Positions 1 through 7,633 of a stretch of DNA of 45,397 nucleotides are shown here, piece by piece. The stretch is from an uncultured Eubacteriales bacterium. GTDB lineage: Bacteria > Bacillota > Clostridia > Christensenellales > Aristaeellaceae. Location of the stretch: NCBI GenBank assembly GCA_902795275.1, contig CADBKQ010000018.1, forward strand, positions 1 through 45,397, read 5' to 3'. A program made the position numbers and the translations under genes. Within the stretch, counting starts at the first letter, position 1. Every line of letters begins with the position of its first letter. The notes beneath the pieces were generated by a model, which was not told where the DNA came from, ran no database searches, and saw only the letters and a program-made list of their open reading frames with translations.

Positions 1-650
1 GGCAGGTAGTAGTTCATCATGGAGAACATGCCCTTCTTCATTTCGCCGCCGTACCAGGTGTTCAGGATGACCTGCTCCCGGCTGGTGACGTTGAAGGCCA
101 CCACGGTTTCGCTGTTCAGGCCCAGTTCCTTATACTGTTCGCACTTGGCCTTGGAAGCGGTGTACACGATGAAGTCCGGCTCGAAAGCGGCTTCTTCTTC
201 CTTGGTGGGCTGGATGAACATGTTGCGCACGAAATGGGCCTGCCAGGCGACTTCCATCATGAAGCGGACAGCCATGCGGGTGTCCTTGTTGGCGCCGCAG
301 AAAGCGTCCACGACGTACAGCTTTTTGCCGCTCAGCTGTTCCTGGGCCAGCTTCTTCACCTTCGCCCAGACTTCCTGGCTCATGGGATGGTTGTCGTTCT
401 TGTATTCAGGCGTGGTCCACCAAACGGTGTCCTTGCTGTTTTCGTCCATGACGATGTACTTGTCCTTGGGGGAACGGCCGGTGTAAATGCCGGTCATGAC
501 GTTCACGGCGCCCAGTTCGCTTTCCTGGCCCTTGTCAAAGCCGGTCAGGGAAGGATCCATTTCGTCCTTATACAGCAGTTCATAGGAGGGATTGTACACG
601 ATTTCCTTGGTGCCGGTGATGCCATACCTGGTCAGATCGATGTTGCCCAT
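1..650 (-). CDS. pckA: Phosphoenolpyruvate carboxykinase (ATP), N-terminal part, cut by the window edge
   Basis: This cytosolic enzyme interconverts oxaloacetate plus ATP with PEP, CO2 and ADP; in anaerobes it often runs toward oxaloacetate for C4-acid fermentation. About 216 residues are visible, read leftward and truncated at base 1. The [10 protein letters not shown] substrate-loop motif and the [19 protein letters not shown] block are typical of the ATP-dependent family, whose members are about 530 residues long, so more than half lies outside. The ATG at 648-650 follows an AAAAGGGG ribosome binding site 8 bases upstream. A consensus promoter lies about 80 bases upstream. No inactivating change is visible in this part. 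Family assignment is firm; the direction of flux is inference. Confidence 0.95.
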   Translation of the reverse strand, partial: MGNIDLTRYGITGTKEIVYNPSYELLYKDEMDPSLTGFDKGQESELGAVNVMTGIYTGRSPKDKYIVMDENSKDTVWWTTPEYKNDNHPMSQEVWAKVKKLAQEQLSGKKLYVVDAFCGANKDTRMAVRFMMEVAWQAHFVRNMFIQPTKEEEAAFEPDFIVYTASKAKCEQYKELGLNSETVVAFNVTSREQVILNTWYGGEMKKGMFSMMNYYL

Positions 651-732
651 GTGAAAAACCCCTTTTCTGTAAGAATATGAAACAGTGAAGAATTGGCCGG
701 AAGAGCCGGAAAGCCCAACCTCTTCCATTTAC

Positions 733-761
733 ATTATAGCACAATACCGTGTGGGGGTCAA
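733..761 (-). promoter_or_regulatory. Sigma-A type promoter of pckA
   Basis: On the minus strand TTGACC (756-761) is followed by a 17-base spacer and TATAAT (733-738), with a TG one base before the -10 (extended -10). It points into pckA and leaves a leader of about 75 bases. Confidence 0.8.
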
Positions 762-787
762 TAAAAAAGTATGCAATCCTGCCTGCG

Positions 788-814
788 TGTCATCCTGAGC
801 GCAGCGAAGGATCT
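788..814. repeat. Solitary arm of a dispersed REP/MITE-like repeat
   Basis: The 27 bases start TGTCATCCTGAGCGCAGCGA and end AGGATCT. They match the terminal arms of the inverted-repeat element at 37711-37819 (TGTCATCCTGAC, a GCGAAGC hairpin core, then AGGATCT or AAGGACC). No inverted partner is seen nearby, so this is a half-copy or decayed copy between pckA and the M28 peptidase gene. Confidence 0.6.
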
Positions 815-862
815 ACCCGGCAGGCGGACTCTTCCTGCGGGGTGCCGCACAGTTCTCGCCTT

Positions 863-2092
863 TTAATCCTCCTTCCGCTTCCGGAACAGGTATTCGTCCA
901 GCTCGTTCTTCACCTTTTCGGGGATCTCCCGCTTGACCGGACACTTGACGGCGTCGGCCATGCGGCGGGTGAACTCGGTGAGGAACACGCTGTCGGTGCG
1001 AAGCCGCTCGTCGGAAAGCACGTCGGGGGTGTCGTAACGGTTGTGAATCACGGCCTGGCTCGGCCCGGCGATGCGTGCGAAGGACAGGGCAGGCACGCCT
1101 TTGTCCGCGAAGGGCGTGGAATCGCTGGAGTAAACGCCCTGCCTCGGCGCGATGCCAAAGCCCAGCTCGGAACCAAGATACTTGATGTACGTCACCAGCG
1201 CTTCTTCCGCGCTGACCCGGGCGATGAAATGGCCCATATAGGTGCCAATCATGTCCAGGTTGATGTTCAGGGCGATCTTGCCGAGTTCCTGCTCATGGTC
1301 GCGCACATACGCCTTGGAGCCCAGCAGCCCCCGTTCCTCGCTGCCGCAGAACACGAAGCGCAGGCCGTAGCGGTATTGCTTCCCTTTCAGTGCGTCCAGG
1401 ATGCACAGCAGGCCGATGCAGCCGGACATGTTATCGTAGGAGCCCCGGGACAGCGGCACGGTGTCATAGTGGGCGGTGAGCACGATCCATTCGTCGGTGA
1501 GGCCCGGCAGTTCCGCCACCACGTTATGGGATGCGCCCTCATATTCCTCCTGGCGCACTGTGATCTTCGCGGTCTTGGCCCCGCTTTTCACCAGCGCGAA
1601 AGCGTCTTTGGCATGGACGCTCACGCAGAGCAGCTTCTTCGCTCCGTCCACCACGTAGGGGCGCAGCTCCTTTTTGTCGATGTCCCGGTCGCGGTAGAAC
1701 ACGCTGCCGTCATAGGTGATGATGCCTACCGCGCCCGCTTTCACCAGGTCGCGGTACAGGAAATACCGCACGGCGCTGTCCAGCAGCACAATGCTGCCCA
1801 TTGCTTTGGTCAGGGATGCCGGGTCGGTGTCCGGCAGGTACACCAGCGGCGCTTCGACTTCGCCGCTGCCGCACAGACGGTAGCCCTCGCAGGGAATCTC
1901 TTTTCCGTCCGCCATCAGATGCGCTTCCCGCATATCGCTCATTTCCACCGGGAAGCTCTCCAGCCATGTTTTCGCGCCCATCGCCTCGCACTGGGCTTTC
2001 AGGTATTCCGCCACCTTCAATTCTTCCGGCGTGCCGCTGGTGTGGATAAAGTCGGTGTCTCTCAGGATTTTCCGTATCGCTCGGGTGTTCAT
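863..2092 (-). CDS. M28 family zinc aminopeptidase/carboxypeptidase-like peptidase with PA-domain insertion
   Basis: This is a 409-residue co-catalytic di-zinc peptidase. The M28 ligand set is complete: HYD at 208-210, DN at 220-221, EE at 252-253, the D of NLDMIG at 280 and H350. Residues about 100-190 look like the protease-associated domain that M28 enzymes often carry. There is no signal peptide, so it is probably cytosolic and trims peptides for amino-acid catabolism. The ATG at 2090-2092 follows GGAAAGGACGGG. It has its own promoter, arranged back to back with that of the DEAD-box helicase gene. The exact substrate cannot be read from sequence. An ordinary aminopeptidase is more likely than a glutaminyl cyclase, given the complete peptidase ligand set. 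Confidence 0.88.
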   Translation of the reverse strand: MNTRAIRKILRDTDFIHTSGTPEELKVAEYLKAQCEAMGAKTWLESFPVEMSDMREAHLMADGKEIPCEGYRLCGSGEVEAPLVYLPDTDPASLTKAMGSIVLLDSAVRYFLYRDLVKAGAVGIITYDGSVFYRDRDIDKKELRPYVVDGAKKLLCVSVHAKDAFALVKSGAKTAKITVRQEEYEGASHNVVAELPGLTDEWIVLTAHYDTVPLSRGSYDNMSGCIGLLCILDALKGKQYRYGLRFVFCGSEERGLLGSKAYVRDHEQELGKIALNINLDMIGTYMGHFIARVSAEEALVTYIKYLGSELGFGIAPRQGVYSSDSTPFADKGVPALSFARIAGPSQAVIHNRYDTPDVLSDERLRTDSVFLTEFTRRMADAVKCPVKREIPEKVKNELDEYLFRKRKED

Positions 2093-2127
2093 GCTGCGTC
2101 CCGTCCTTTCCGAAAAAGTGATAAAGC

Positions 2128-2156
2128 ATTATAGCATACATTTCCTGTTTTGTAAC
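2128..2156 (-). promoter_or_regulatory. Promoter of the M28 peptidase gene
   Basis: On the minus strand GTTACA (2151-2156), a 17-base spacer and TATAAT (2128-2133) are preceded by TGC, giving an extended -10. The -35 matches consensus at four of six positions. Confidence 0.65.
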
Positions 2157-2180
2157 CGTACATGCCGTTTTTTCTCCTCG

Positions 2181-2209
2181 TTGACCATCCCTGCTTTTTA
2201 TGGTATACT
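2181..2209 (+). promoter_or_regulatory. Promoter of the DEAD-box helicase gene
   Basis: TTGACC (2181-2186), a 17-base spacer and TATACT (2204-2209), with TGG before the -10. It diverges from the M28 promoter, their -35 boxes being about 25 bases apart. Confidence 0.8.
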
Positions 2210-2278
2210 GCAAAGGAAAATGATAGAAGATGATGAAGCGGGGCCTGCGGGCCTTGCCAGGAAGGACGGAACACACCC

Positions 2279-3463
2279 TTGAACCAGGAAAAAACACTGA
2301 CCGGATTTGAGAACATGGATTTATCGGTGGAGATCATGAAGGCCGTGGAGAAGATGGGCTTCCACGCCGCCACGCCCATTCAGGAAAAAACGATCCCCGT
2401 GATGATGGAAGGCCACGACGTGATCGGCATCGCGCCCACCGGCACCGGCAAAACCTGCGCCTTCGGCATACCCATGCTGGAATACATCTCTTTGACCGAC
2501 ACCCGCATTCAGGAGCTGGTACTGGCCCCCACCCGGGAGCTGGCCGTGCAGATCGGCCAGGAAATGGAAAAGTTAGCGGCGTTCATCCCCGAGGTAAAGA
2601 TCGCGGTTTTGTACGGCGGCCAGCCCATTTCCAAGCAGCTGAACCAATTAAAGAAGAAGCCCCAGATCATCGTGGCGACGCCGGGCCGGATGCTGGACCA
2701 CATGCAGCGCGGCACCGCGCGGCTGAACGCCGTGCATACCATGGTGATCGACGAAGCGGACGAAATGCTGAAAATGGGCTTTGTGAAGGACGTCTGCAAG
2801 ATCATTGAGGCCGTACCGACCACGAGGCAATTGGTCATGTTCTCCGCCACCACCAACCAGGACGTGCTGACCATTTCCTGGAAATACCAGCACGACCCCA
2901 TCGAAATCACCGTTCCCGCCACGAACGAAAACAAGCCGCAGATCGCCCAGTACGTGATTCCCACAACGCGGGAGGAAAAGTATGAGCACCTGCTGTACCT
3001 GCTGGATTCCGACGTGTACGGGCGCATCATGATTTTCACCAACACCAAGGACATGTGCCGCCGCCTGAGCGAACGGCTGAACAAAGCGGGCTACGACACC
3101 GAAGCGCTCCACGGCGACATTCCCCAGTCCAAGCGCAATCAGGTGATGGCGGGCTTCAAGCGGGGCAAGTTCCCCATCTTAGTGTGTACTGACGTGGCGG
3201 CCCGGGGCATCGATGTGGACGACGTGGAGGCGGTCATCAACTTCGACCTGCCCAACGAAAACGAATACTACATCCACCGCATCGGCCGCACGGGCCGCGC
3301 GAAAAAGCACGGCGTCGCCTTCACCCTCCTGAGCTTTTCGGAAAGCGTGCGGCTGGATGAGATCCTCAAATACGTGCAAAGCCAGCCGACCTTCCTGCGG
3401 TTCGACGAGATGGGCGTGCTGCGGTATCAGGAAACCAAAGAAGCGTTCTTTGAAGATATTTGA
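2279..3463 (+). CDS. DEAD-box ATP-dependent RNA helicase
   Basis: This 394-residue protein has the two RecA domains of a DEAD-box helicase and a short tail. Motifs in order: Q motif near 10-36, APTGTGKT at 52-59, APTRELA near 83-89, TPGR near 134-137, DEAD at 158-161, SAT at 189-191, ARGID at 308-312 and HRIGRTGR at 333-340. Such proteins unwind short RNA duplexes in ribosome assembly, mRNA decay or cold adaptation. The tail after motif VI is only about 55 residues, so the RNA-binding extensions of DbpA or CshA are absent. The start is taken as TTG at 2279, with AAGGA 12 bases upstream; an ATG at codon 13 is possible but would cut the Q motif. The gene stands alone and ends at a strong hairpin. 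Confidence 0.93.
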   Translation: MNQEKTLTGFENMDLSVEIMKAVEKMGFHAATPIQEKTIPVMMEGHDVIGIAPTGTGKTCAFGIPMLEYISLTDTRIQELVLAPTRELAVQIGQEMEKLAAFIPEVKIAVLYGGQPISKQLNQLKKKPQIIVATPGRMLDHMQRGTARLNAVHTMVIDEADEMLKMGFVKDVCKIIEAVPTTRQLVMFSATTNQDVLTISWKYQHDPIEITVPATNENKPQIAQYVIPTTREEKYEHLLYLLDSDVYGRIMIFTNTKDMCRRLSERLNKAGYDTEALHGDIPQSKRNQVMAGFKRGKFPILVCTDVAARGIDVDDVEAVINFDLPNENEYYIHRIGRTGRAKKHGVAFTLLSFSESVRLDEILKYVQSQPTFLRFDEMGVLRYQETKEAFFEDI

Positions 3464-3476
3464 TTCGAGCAAACAG

Positions 3477-3510
3477 AAAGGCCGCAGCGGATGGGATCGC
3501 TGCGGCCTTC
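3477..3510. terminator. Hairpin terminator between convergent helicase and ROK genes
   Basis: GGCCGCAGCG (3480-3489) pairs with CGCTGCGGCC (3498-3507) around an 8-base loop. It is flanked by an A-rich side and a short T-rich side, so it can serve both convergent genes. Confidence 0.75.
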
Positions 3511-3525
3511 TATCAATCATGTCTG

Positions 3526-4485
3526 TCAGGAATCGCGAATCATGGACAGCGCGCCATACAGCACGGAGTCGTCGCCCAGGGCGGCTTTTTTCAGTTCCAC
3601 CGTGGGCCGGATGGAGGTCATGCAGTACCGATCCACTTCCGCCAGAATCTTTTCCAGGAAGATGTCGCCCACGGCTTCGATCACGCCGCCGCCGTAAACC
3701 ACGGCGTCGGGGCTGATGGTGTTGATCATGTTGCCCGTGGCAATGGCCAGATAATGGCAGGCGCGGTCCACGGCTTCGGTGGCCACCGCGTCGCCTTCCT
3801 GCAGGGCGCGTTTCAGGGCCTTGCTCTTGAAGGCGGAGCCGTCCAGGGCGTCGGCCATCAGGCACTGACGCCCCCGGGATACCTGCTGGCGGATATAGGC
3901 GGACATGCCCTGCTTGCTGGAAAAGGCTTCCAGGCAGCCGCGCTGGCCGCAGTTGCACAGCGGGCCTTCGGGATCCAGGATCATGTGGCCGTATTCGGCG
4001 GCCTTGAACAGGTGGCCGGTGAACAGCTTGCCGTCCAGGATCAGGCCGCCGCCCATGCCGGTGCCCACGAAAAAGCCGACCACGTTCTTGTAGCCCTTCA
4101 CCGCACCGTATTTATATTCGCCCAAGACGCCCACGTTCACGTCGTTGCCGATATGGAAGGGCACCTCGAATTCCTTTTCAATGGGGCGGCGGATATCGTA
4201 ATCCCGCCAGGGCAGGTTCGGGGAAAACAGCACCACGCCCTCTTCCTGGTTGATCACGCCGGGCGCGCCCGCGGCGATGGCGCGGATGTCGCTCTTTTTA
4301 ATGCCGGATTCCTTGATCATTTCCCGAACGACGCTGATGATCACCTGCTCGATGTTCTCCGAGGAGTCGCCGCCGGATTTGGTCTTTTTCTTGAGCCGGT
4401 AAATGGGCTTTTCCTTATCGTCGAAGATCGCGCCGAGTACCTTGGTTCCACCGATGTCCAGGCAGATGCTGAATTCCTTTGCCAT
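3526..4485 (-). CDS. ROK family glucokinase
   Basis: This 319-residue sugar kinase of the ROK family most likely phosphorylates glucose with ATP for glycolysis. Visible motifs: the phosphate-binding DIGGTK at 10-15, catalytic ND at 114-115, GTGMGGG at 141-147, and the ROK zinc site with E164, H167, C177, C179, C184 followed by LEAFSS. There is no N-terminal helix-turn-helix, so it is an enzyme and not a NagC/Mlc-type repressor. The ATG at 4483-4485 follows GGAGGCACC. It is monocistronic. Fructokinase or another hexokinase specificity cannot be excluded from sequence. Confidence 0.9.
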   Translation of the reverse strand: MAKEFSICLDIGGTKVLGAIFDDKEKPIYRLKKKTKSGGDSSENIEQVIISVVREMIKESGIKKSDIRAIAAGAPGVINQEEGVVLFSPNLPWRDYDIRRPIEKEFEVPFHIGNDVNVGVLGEYKYGAVKGYKNVVGFFVGTGMGGGLILDGKLFTGHLFKAAEYGHMILDPEGPLCNCGQRGCLEAFSSKQGMSAYIRQQVSRGRQCLMADALDGSAFKSKALKRALQEGDAVATEAVDRACHYLAIATGNMINTISPDAVVYGGGVIEAVGDIFLEKILAEVDRYCMTSIRPTVELKKAALGDDSVLYGALSMIRDS

Positions 4486-4552
4486 ATGGTGCCTCCTTGC
4501 ATGATGCTTTTCGCTGCGGCTGACTGGGGGAACGACTGTGTTTGATGGTATT

Positions 4553-4581
4553 ATCTTACCATAGGAGCAAAGAAAAGTAAA
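4553..4581 (-). promoter_or_regulatory. Probable promoter of the ROK kinase gene
   Basis: On the minus strand TTTACT (4576-4581), a 17-base spacer and TAAGAT (4553-4558). Both boxes match consensus at four of six positions, so this is a moderate call. Confidence 0.4.
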
Positions 4582-4655
4582 GTATATGGCGAAAAAAGGG
4601 CTTCGTTGTAAAGCGTGGTTTTGCGAAAAAAGGAAAATTGTTTCGTTGTTACGCC

Positions 4656-4684
4656 TTTCTTTTTCGGTGCTTTTATGGTATGAT
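4656..4684 (+). promoter_or_regulatory. Probable promoter of the yerC-pcrA-ligA operon
   Basis: An extended -10, TGG-TATGAT (TATGAT at 4679-4684), lies 17 bases after a weak TTTCTT -35 (4656-4661). It is the only good -10 upstream of yerC and leaves a structured leader of about 125 bases. Confidence 0.45.
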
Positions 4685-4706
4685 AAGAGTGAGCGAACGG
4701 GCGCTT

Positions 4707-4799
4707 GTCGGCGGCTCCCGTGAGGGAAAGACGCCGACCATCAACTGGTAAGTTTTATCTTTCCGCGCCGGGAAAACGAAAGCTGATCCGGCGGCGCGG
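4707..4799 (+). other. Two stable hairpins in the yerC-pcrA leader
   Basis: GTCGGCG (4707-4713) pairs with CGCCGAC (4732-4738) and encloses a small CCC/GGG helix. A second stem pairs CCGCGCCG (4763-4770) with CGGCGCGG (4792-4799), ending six bases before the ribosome binding site. There is no T-run, so these are not simple terminators. They may be a leader RNA affecting translation or mRNA stability; no known family is recognised. Confidence 0.45.
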
Positions 4800-4816
4800 G
4801 AAATGAGGGGGTGCGT

Positions 4817-5110
4817 ATGAAGCACGATGATATGACGCGTCTGCTGGACGCCATCCTGTGCCTGAAAACCAAAGAAGAACTGGAATGCTTCTTCGACGAT
4901 TTGTGCACCATTCAGGAAATCAACGCCATGGTGCAGCGCTTCGACGTGGCGCTGCAATTGGACAAGGGCCTGACTTATTCGCAGATCGCCGGGGTGACGC
5001 ATGCCAGCACGGCCACGATCAGCCGCGTGAACAGAAGCCTGGTGTACGGCGCGGAGGGATACAAGCTGGCCATCGAGCGCATGCGCAAAGAAGAAAAAGG
5101 GGACGAATGA
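4817..5110 (+). CDS. yerC: YerC/YecD-type TrpR-like DNA-binding protein
   Basis: A 97-residue, all-helical protein of the TrpR superfamily. The helix-turn-helix is near residues 52-75 (GLTYSQIAGVTHASTATISR). Members resemble the tryptophan repressor fold, but their ligand and target genes are not known to me. A GTG at 4811 is in frame, but GAGGGGG at 4805-4811 is ideally placed for the ATG at 4817, so that start is chosen. The stop overlaps the pcrA start (ATGA), so the two are translationally coupled. In Bacillus subtilis yerC also lies just upstream of the pcr and lig genes. Confidence 0.88.
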   Translation: MKHDDMTRLLDAILCLKTKEELECFFDDLCTIQEINAMVQRFDVALQLDKGLTYSQIAGVTHASTATISRVNRSLVYGAEGYKLAIERMRKEEKGDE

Positions 5111-7425
5111 TGGATTTATCCGCTCTCAATCCAATGCAGAAGCAAGCGGCCGAAACGCTGACGGGGCCCGTGCTGATCCTGGCCGGGGCCGGAAGCGGCA
5201 AAACCCGGACGCTGACTTACCGTATCGCCAACCTGATCAGCCACGGCGTGAAGCCCTGGCATATCCTGGCCCTGACCTTCACCAACAAGGCTGCCCGGGA
5301 GATGCGCGAGCGCGTGGAAAGGCTGGTGGGCGAGGATGCCCAGGACATGTGGCTGGGCACGTTTCATTCCGTATGCGTGCGCATCCTGCGGCGGGACATT
5401 GAAAAGCTGGGGTATAAGCGCTCCTTCACCATCTACGACGACGACGACCAGCTGCGCGTCATCAAGGACGGGCTCAAGACCCTGGGCCTGGACGAAAGCC
5501 GCTCCCAGCCCAAGGAAATGCGGACGAAGATTTCCGGGGCGAAAAACAAAATGCTCACCCCCGACGAATGGTTCCAGGAATCGTTGAAAGACTATCAATG
5601 CCAGCAGTTCCACGATCTCTATTCCTATTACGAGGAACGTCTTCGCGCCGCCAACGCGCTGGACTTTGACGACCTTTTGCTGCGCACGCTGGAATTGTTC
5701 GTGGAGCATCCGCCGGTATTGGATTATTACCGGCAGCGGTTCCAGTATGTGCTGGTGGACGAGTACCAGGACACCAACGCCGCCCAGTACAATTTCGTGC
5801 GGCTGCTCACCCAGGAAAGCCGCAACCTGTGCGTGGTGGGCGACGACGACCAGTCCATCTACGGCTGGCGCGGCGCGGACATCCGCAACATCCTGGACTT
5901 TGAGAAGGACTATCCCGACGCCCAGGTGATCAAGCTGGAACAGAATTACCGTTCCACCGCCAACATCCTGGACGCAGCGAACCAGGTGATCGCCCACAAC
6001 GTGGGCCGCAAGGAAAAGGCCCTGTGGACGGATGCGGGCGAAGGCGAAAAAATCCACCTGTACAGCGCCGGGGACGAGCGGGAGGAAGCCGCCTGGATCT
6101 GCGAGCGGATCAAGCGCCTCCGGCAGGCGCAGACGCCCTACGCGCAGATGGCCGTGCTGTACCGTAACCACAGCCTGAGCCGCGTGATCGAAGAAATGCT
6201 CACCCGCTCCGGCATTCCCTATAAAGTGTTCGGCGGCACCCGGTTCTACGACCGCAAGGAAGTGCGCGACGCGATTGCTTACCTGCGGGTGATCGTGAAC
6301 CCGGCGGACGACGTTTCCCTGGTACGCATCATCAACACGCCCAAGCGCTCCATCGGCGACGCGACCGTGGCGGTCTTGCAGGAATATGCCAAGAGCGAGG
6401 AACTGCCTCTTTTTTCCGTGCTCTCCGACCCGCCGGAAACCCTTTCCTCCCGGCCCCGGAAGTGCATCGCGGATTTCGCGCTGCTGCTGATGAAGCTGAC
6501 GGCGCTGAAAGAAACGCTGCCCCTGTCCGAGCTGGTGACCACCATGCTGGAGGAAACCGGCCTGAAAAGGCAGTTTGAAGAGGACGGCAGCGAGGAAGCC
6601 CGCTCCCGCCTGGAAAACCTGATGGAATTCGCCGCCGCCGCCAAGGAGTTTGAAGACCAGAGCGACGACAAGACGCTGGAAGCGTTCATGGAAAACGTGG
6701 CGCTGGTCACCGACCTGGACAGCCAGGAGGCCGCGCCCCAGTATGTCACCCTCATGACGCTGCACAGCGCCAAGGGCCTGGAATACGACGCGGTGTTCAT
6801 GACCGGGATGGAGGAGGGCATTTTCCCCTCAATGCGCTCCCAGCTGAACGAAGAAAAAATGGAGGAGGAGCGCCGACTTTGCTACGTGGGCATGACCAGG
6901 GCGAAGAAAATCCTGTACCTGTCCTTTGCCCGCAGGCGCACCATCTATAACCAGATCACCCACAACCCGCCGTCCGTGTTCCTGAAGGAAATCCCGGAAC
7001 GCCTGATTTTAGACGAATGGGCCAACGCTACCAGGAACAGCGGCTTCGCGCCCGAACCCGCGAAGCCCGCGCCCGTTTCCCGCCGGGACAGGCCCCGGAA
7101 CCTGAGCTTCGGCACCCCCGGCATGGCTGCGGGAGGACGTTCAGCGATAGGCGGATTTGGCTTTGCGTCCGGCGCGAGGCCGGGACTGAATATTCCCGGC
7201 GTGCAAAAGGGCTTTGTGGCTTCGCCCGCCCGGGAAAACGCGCCCAGCGCCATGAAGAACCTGTTCAAGCCCGGCGACCATGTGCTGCATCGGAAGTTTG
7301 GCGAGGGCACGGTACAGGCGGTTCGGGGCTCCGGCGCGGACGCCCGCATCCAGATCGCTTTCACCGCCTACGGCACCAAGGAGTTTTCCCTTTCCATCGC
7401 CCCGATTGTGAAGATCGAGGAATAA
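5107..7425 (+). CDS. pcrA: ATP-dependent DNA helicase PcrA (UvrD/Rep family)
   Basis: This 772-residue superfamily-1A 3'-5' helicase acts in repair, plasmid replication and clearing of RecA or RNA polymerase from DNA. Visible motifs: Walker A AGAGSGKT at 26-33, the LTFTNKAAREM motif Ia, VDEYQDTN (motif II), DDDQSIYGWRGA (motif III), QNYRS (motif IV), TLHSAKGLEYD (motif V) and YVGMTRAKK (motif VI). The C-terminus, after a Pro/Ala/Arg-rich linker, has the small Tudor-like domain (GDHVLHRKFGEGTV) known to bind RNA polymerase. Two ATGs at 5107 and 5110 are both possible; the first gives an ATGA overlap with yerC. The length is normal for the family. Confidence 0.96.
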   Translation: MMDLSALNPMQKQAAETLTGPVLILAGAGSGKTRTLTYRIANLISHGVKPWHILALTFTNKAAREMRERVERLVGEDAQDMWLGTFHSVCVRILRRDIEKLGYKRSFTIYDDDDQLRVIKDGLKTLGLDESRSQPKEMRTKISGAKNKMLTPDEWFQESLKDYQCQQFHDLYSYYEERLRAANALDFDDLLLRTLELFVEHPPVLDYYRQRFQYVLVDEYQDTNAAQYNFVRLLTQESRNLCVVGDDDQSIYGWRGADIRNILDFEKDYPDAQVIKLEQNYRSTANILDAANQVIAHNVGRKEKALWTDAGEGEKIHLYSAGDEREEAAWICERIKRLRQAQTPYAQMAVLYRNHSLSRVIEEMLTRSGIPYKVFGGTRFYDRKEVRDAIAYLRVIVNPADDVSLVRIINTPKRSIGDATVAVLQEYAKSEELPLFSVLSDPPETLSSRPRKCIADFALLLMKLTALKETLPLSELVTTMLEETGLKRQFEEDGSEEARSRLENLMEFAAAAKEFEDQSDDKTLEAFMENVALVTDLDSQEAAPQYVTLMTLHSAKGLEYDAVFMTGMEEGIFPSMRSQLNEEKMEEERRLCYVGMTRAKKILYLSFARRRTIYNQITHNPPSVFLKEIPERLILDEWANATRNSGFAPEPAKPAPVSRRDRPRNLSFGTPGMAAGGRSAIGGFGFASGARPGLNIPGVQKGFVASPARENAPSAMKNLFKPGDHVLHRKFGEGTVQAVRGSGADARIQIAFTAYGTKEFSLSIAPIVKIEE

Positions 7426-7427
7426 TA

Positions 7428-7594
7428 AAGCCTTCCCCTTGAGGGGAAGGTGTCAGGCGAAGCCTGACGGATGAGGTGACAATTTCAAACACGAAGGAAA
7501 GACTTTTGAGAAAGTAAACATATCAGCCGTATTCCTTCTGGCTTTGGCACCTCATCCGGCGCTTCGCGCCACCTTCCCCTCAAGGGGAAGGCTT
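7428..7594. repeat. 167-bp inverted-repeat (MITE-like) element between pcrA and ligA
   Basis: The arms begin AAGCCTTCCCCTTGAGGGGA on both strands, continue through a variable GCGAAGC-type mini-hairpin and end in CGGATGAGGTG / CACCTCATCCG. They enclose about 65 bases of A/T-richer DNA. Each arm contains its own perfect CCTTCCCCTTGAGGGGAAGG palindrome. The element begins two bases after the pcrA stop codon. It encodes nothing and resembles non-autonomous palindromic repeats common in Clostridia. Confidence 0.8.
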
Positions 7595-7633
7595 TTGGTT
7601 ACATATCATCTTTCTGTCTTGGGAGGCCGCTTC

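Noticed and set aside
749..2134. 461-residue plus-strand open frame opposite the M28 peptidase gene
   Set aside because: It lies antisense to a gene with a full active-site set and promoter. Its His/Gln/Val-rich composition is typical of mirrored high-GC coding sequence.
5116..6765. 549-residue minus-strand open frame opposite pcrA
   Set aside because: It mirrors the codon bias of pcrA, has no ribosome binding site and shows no recognisable motif.
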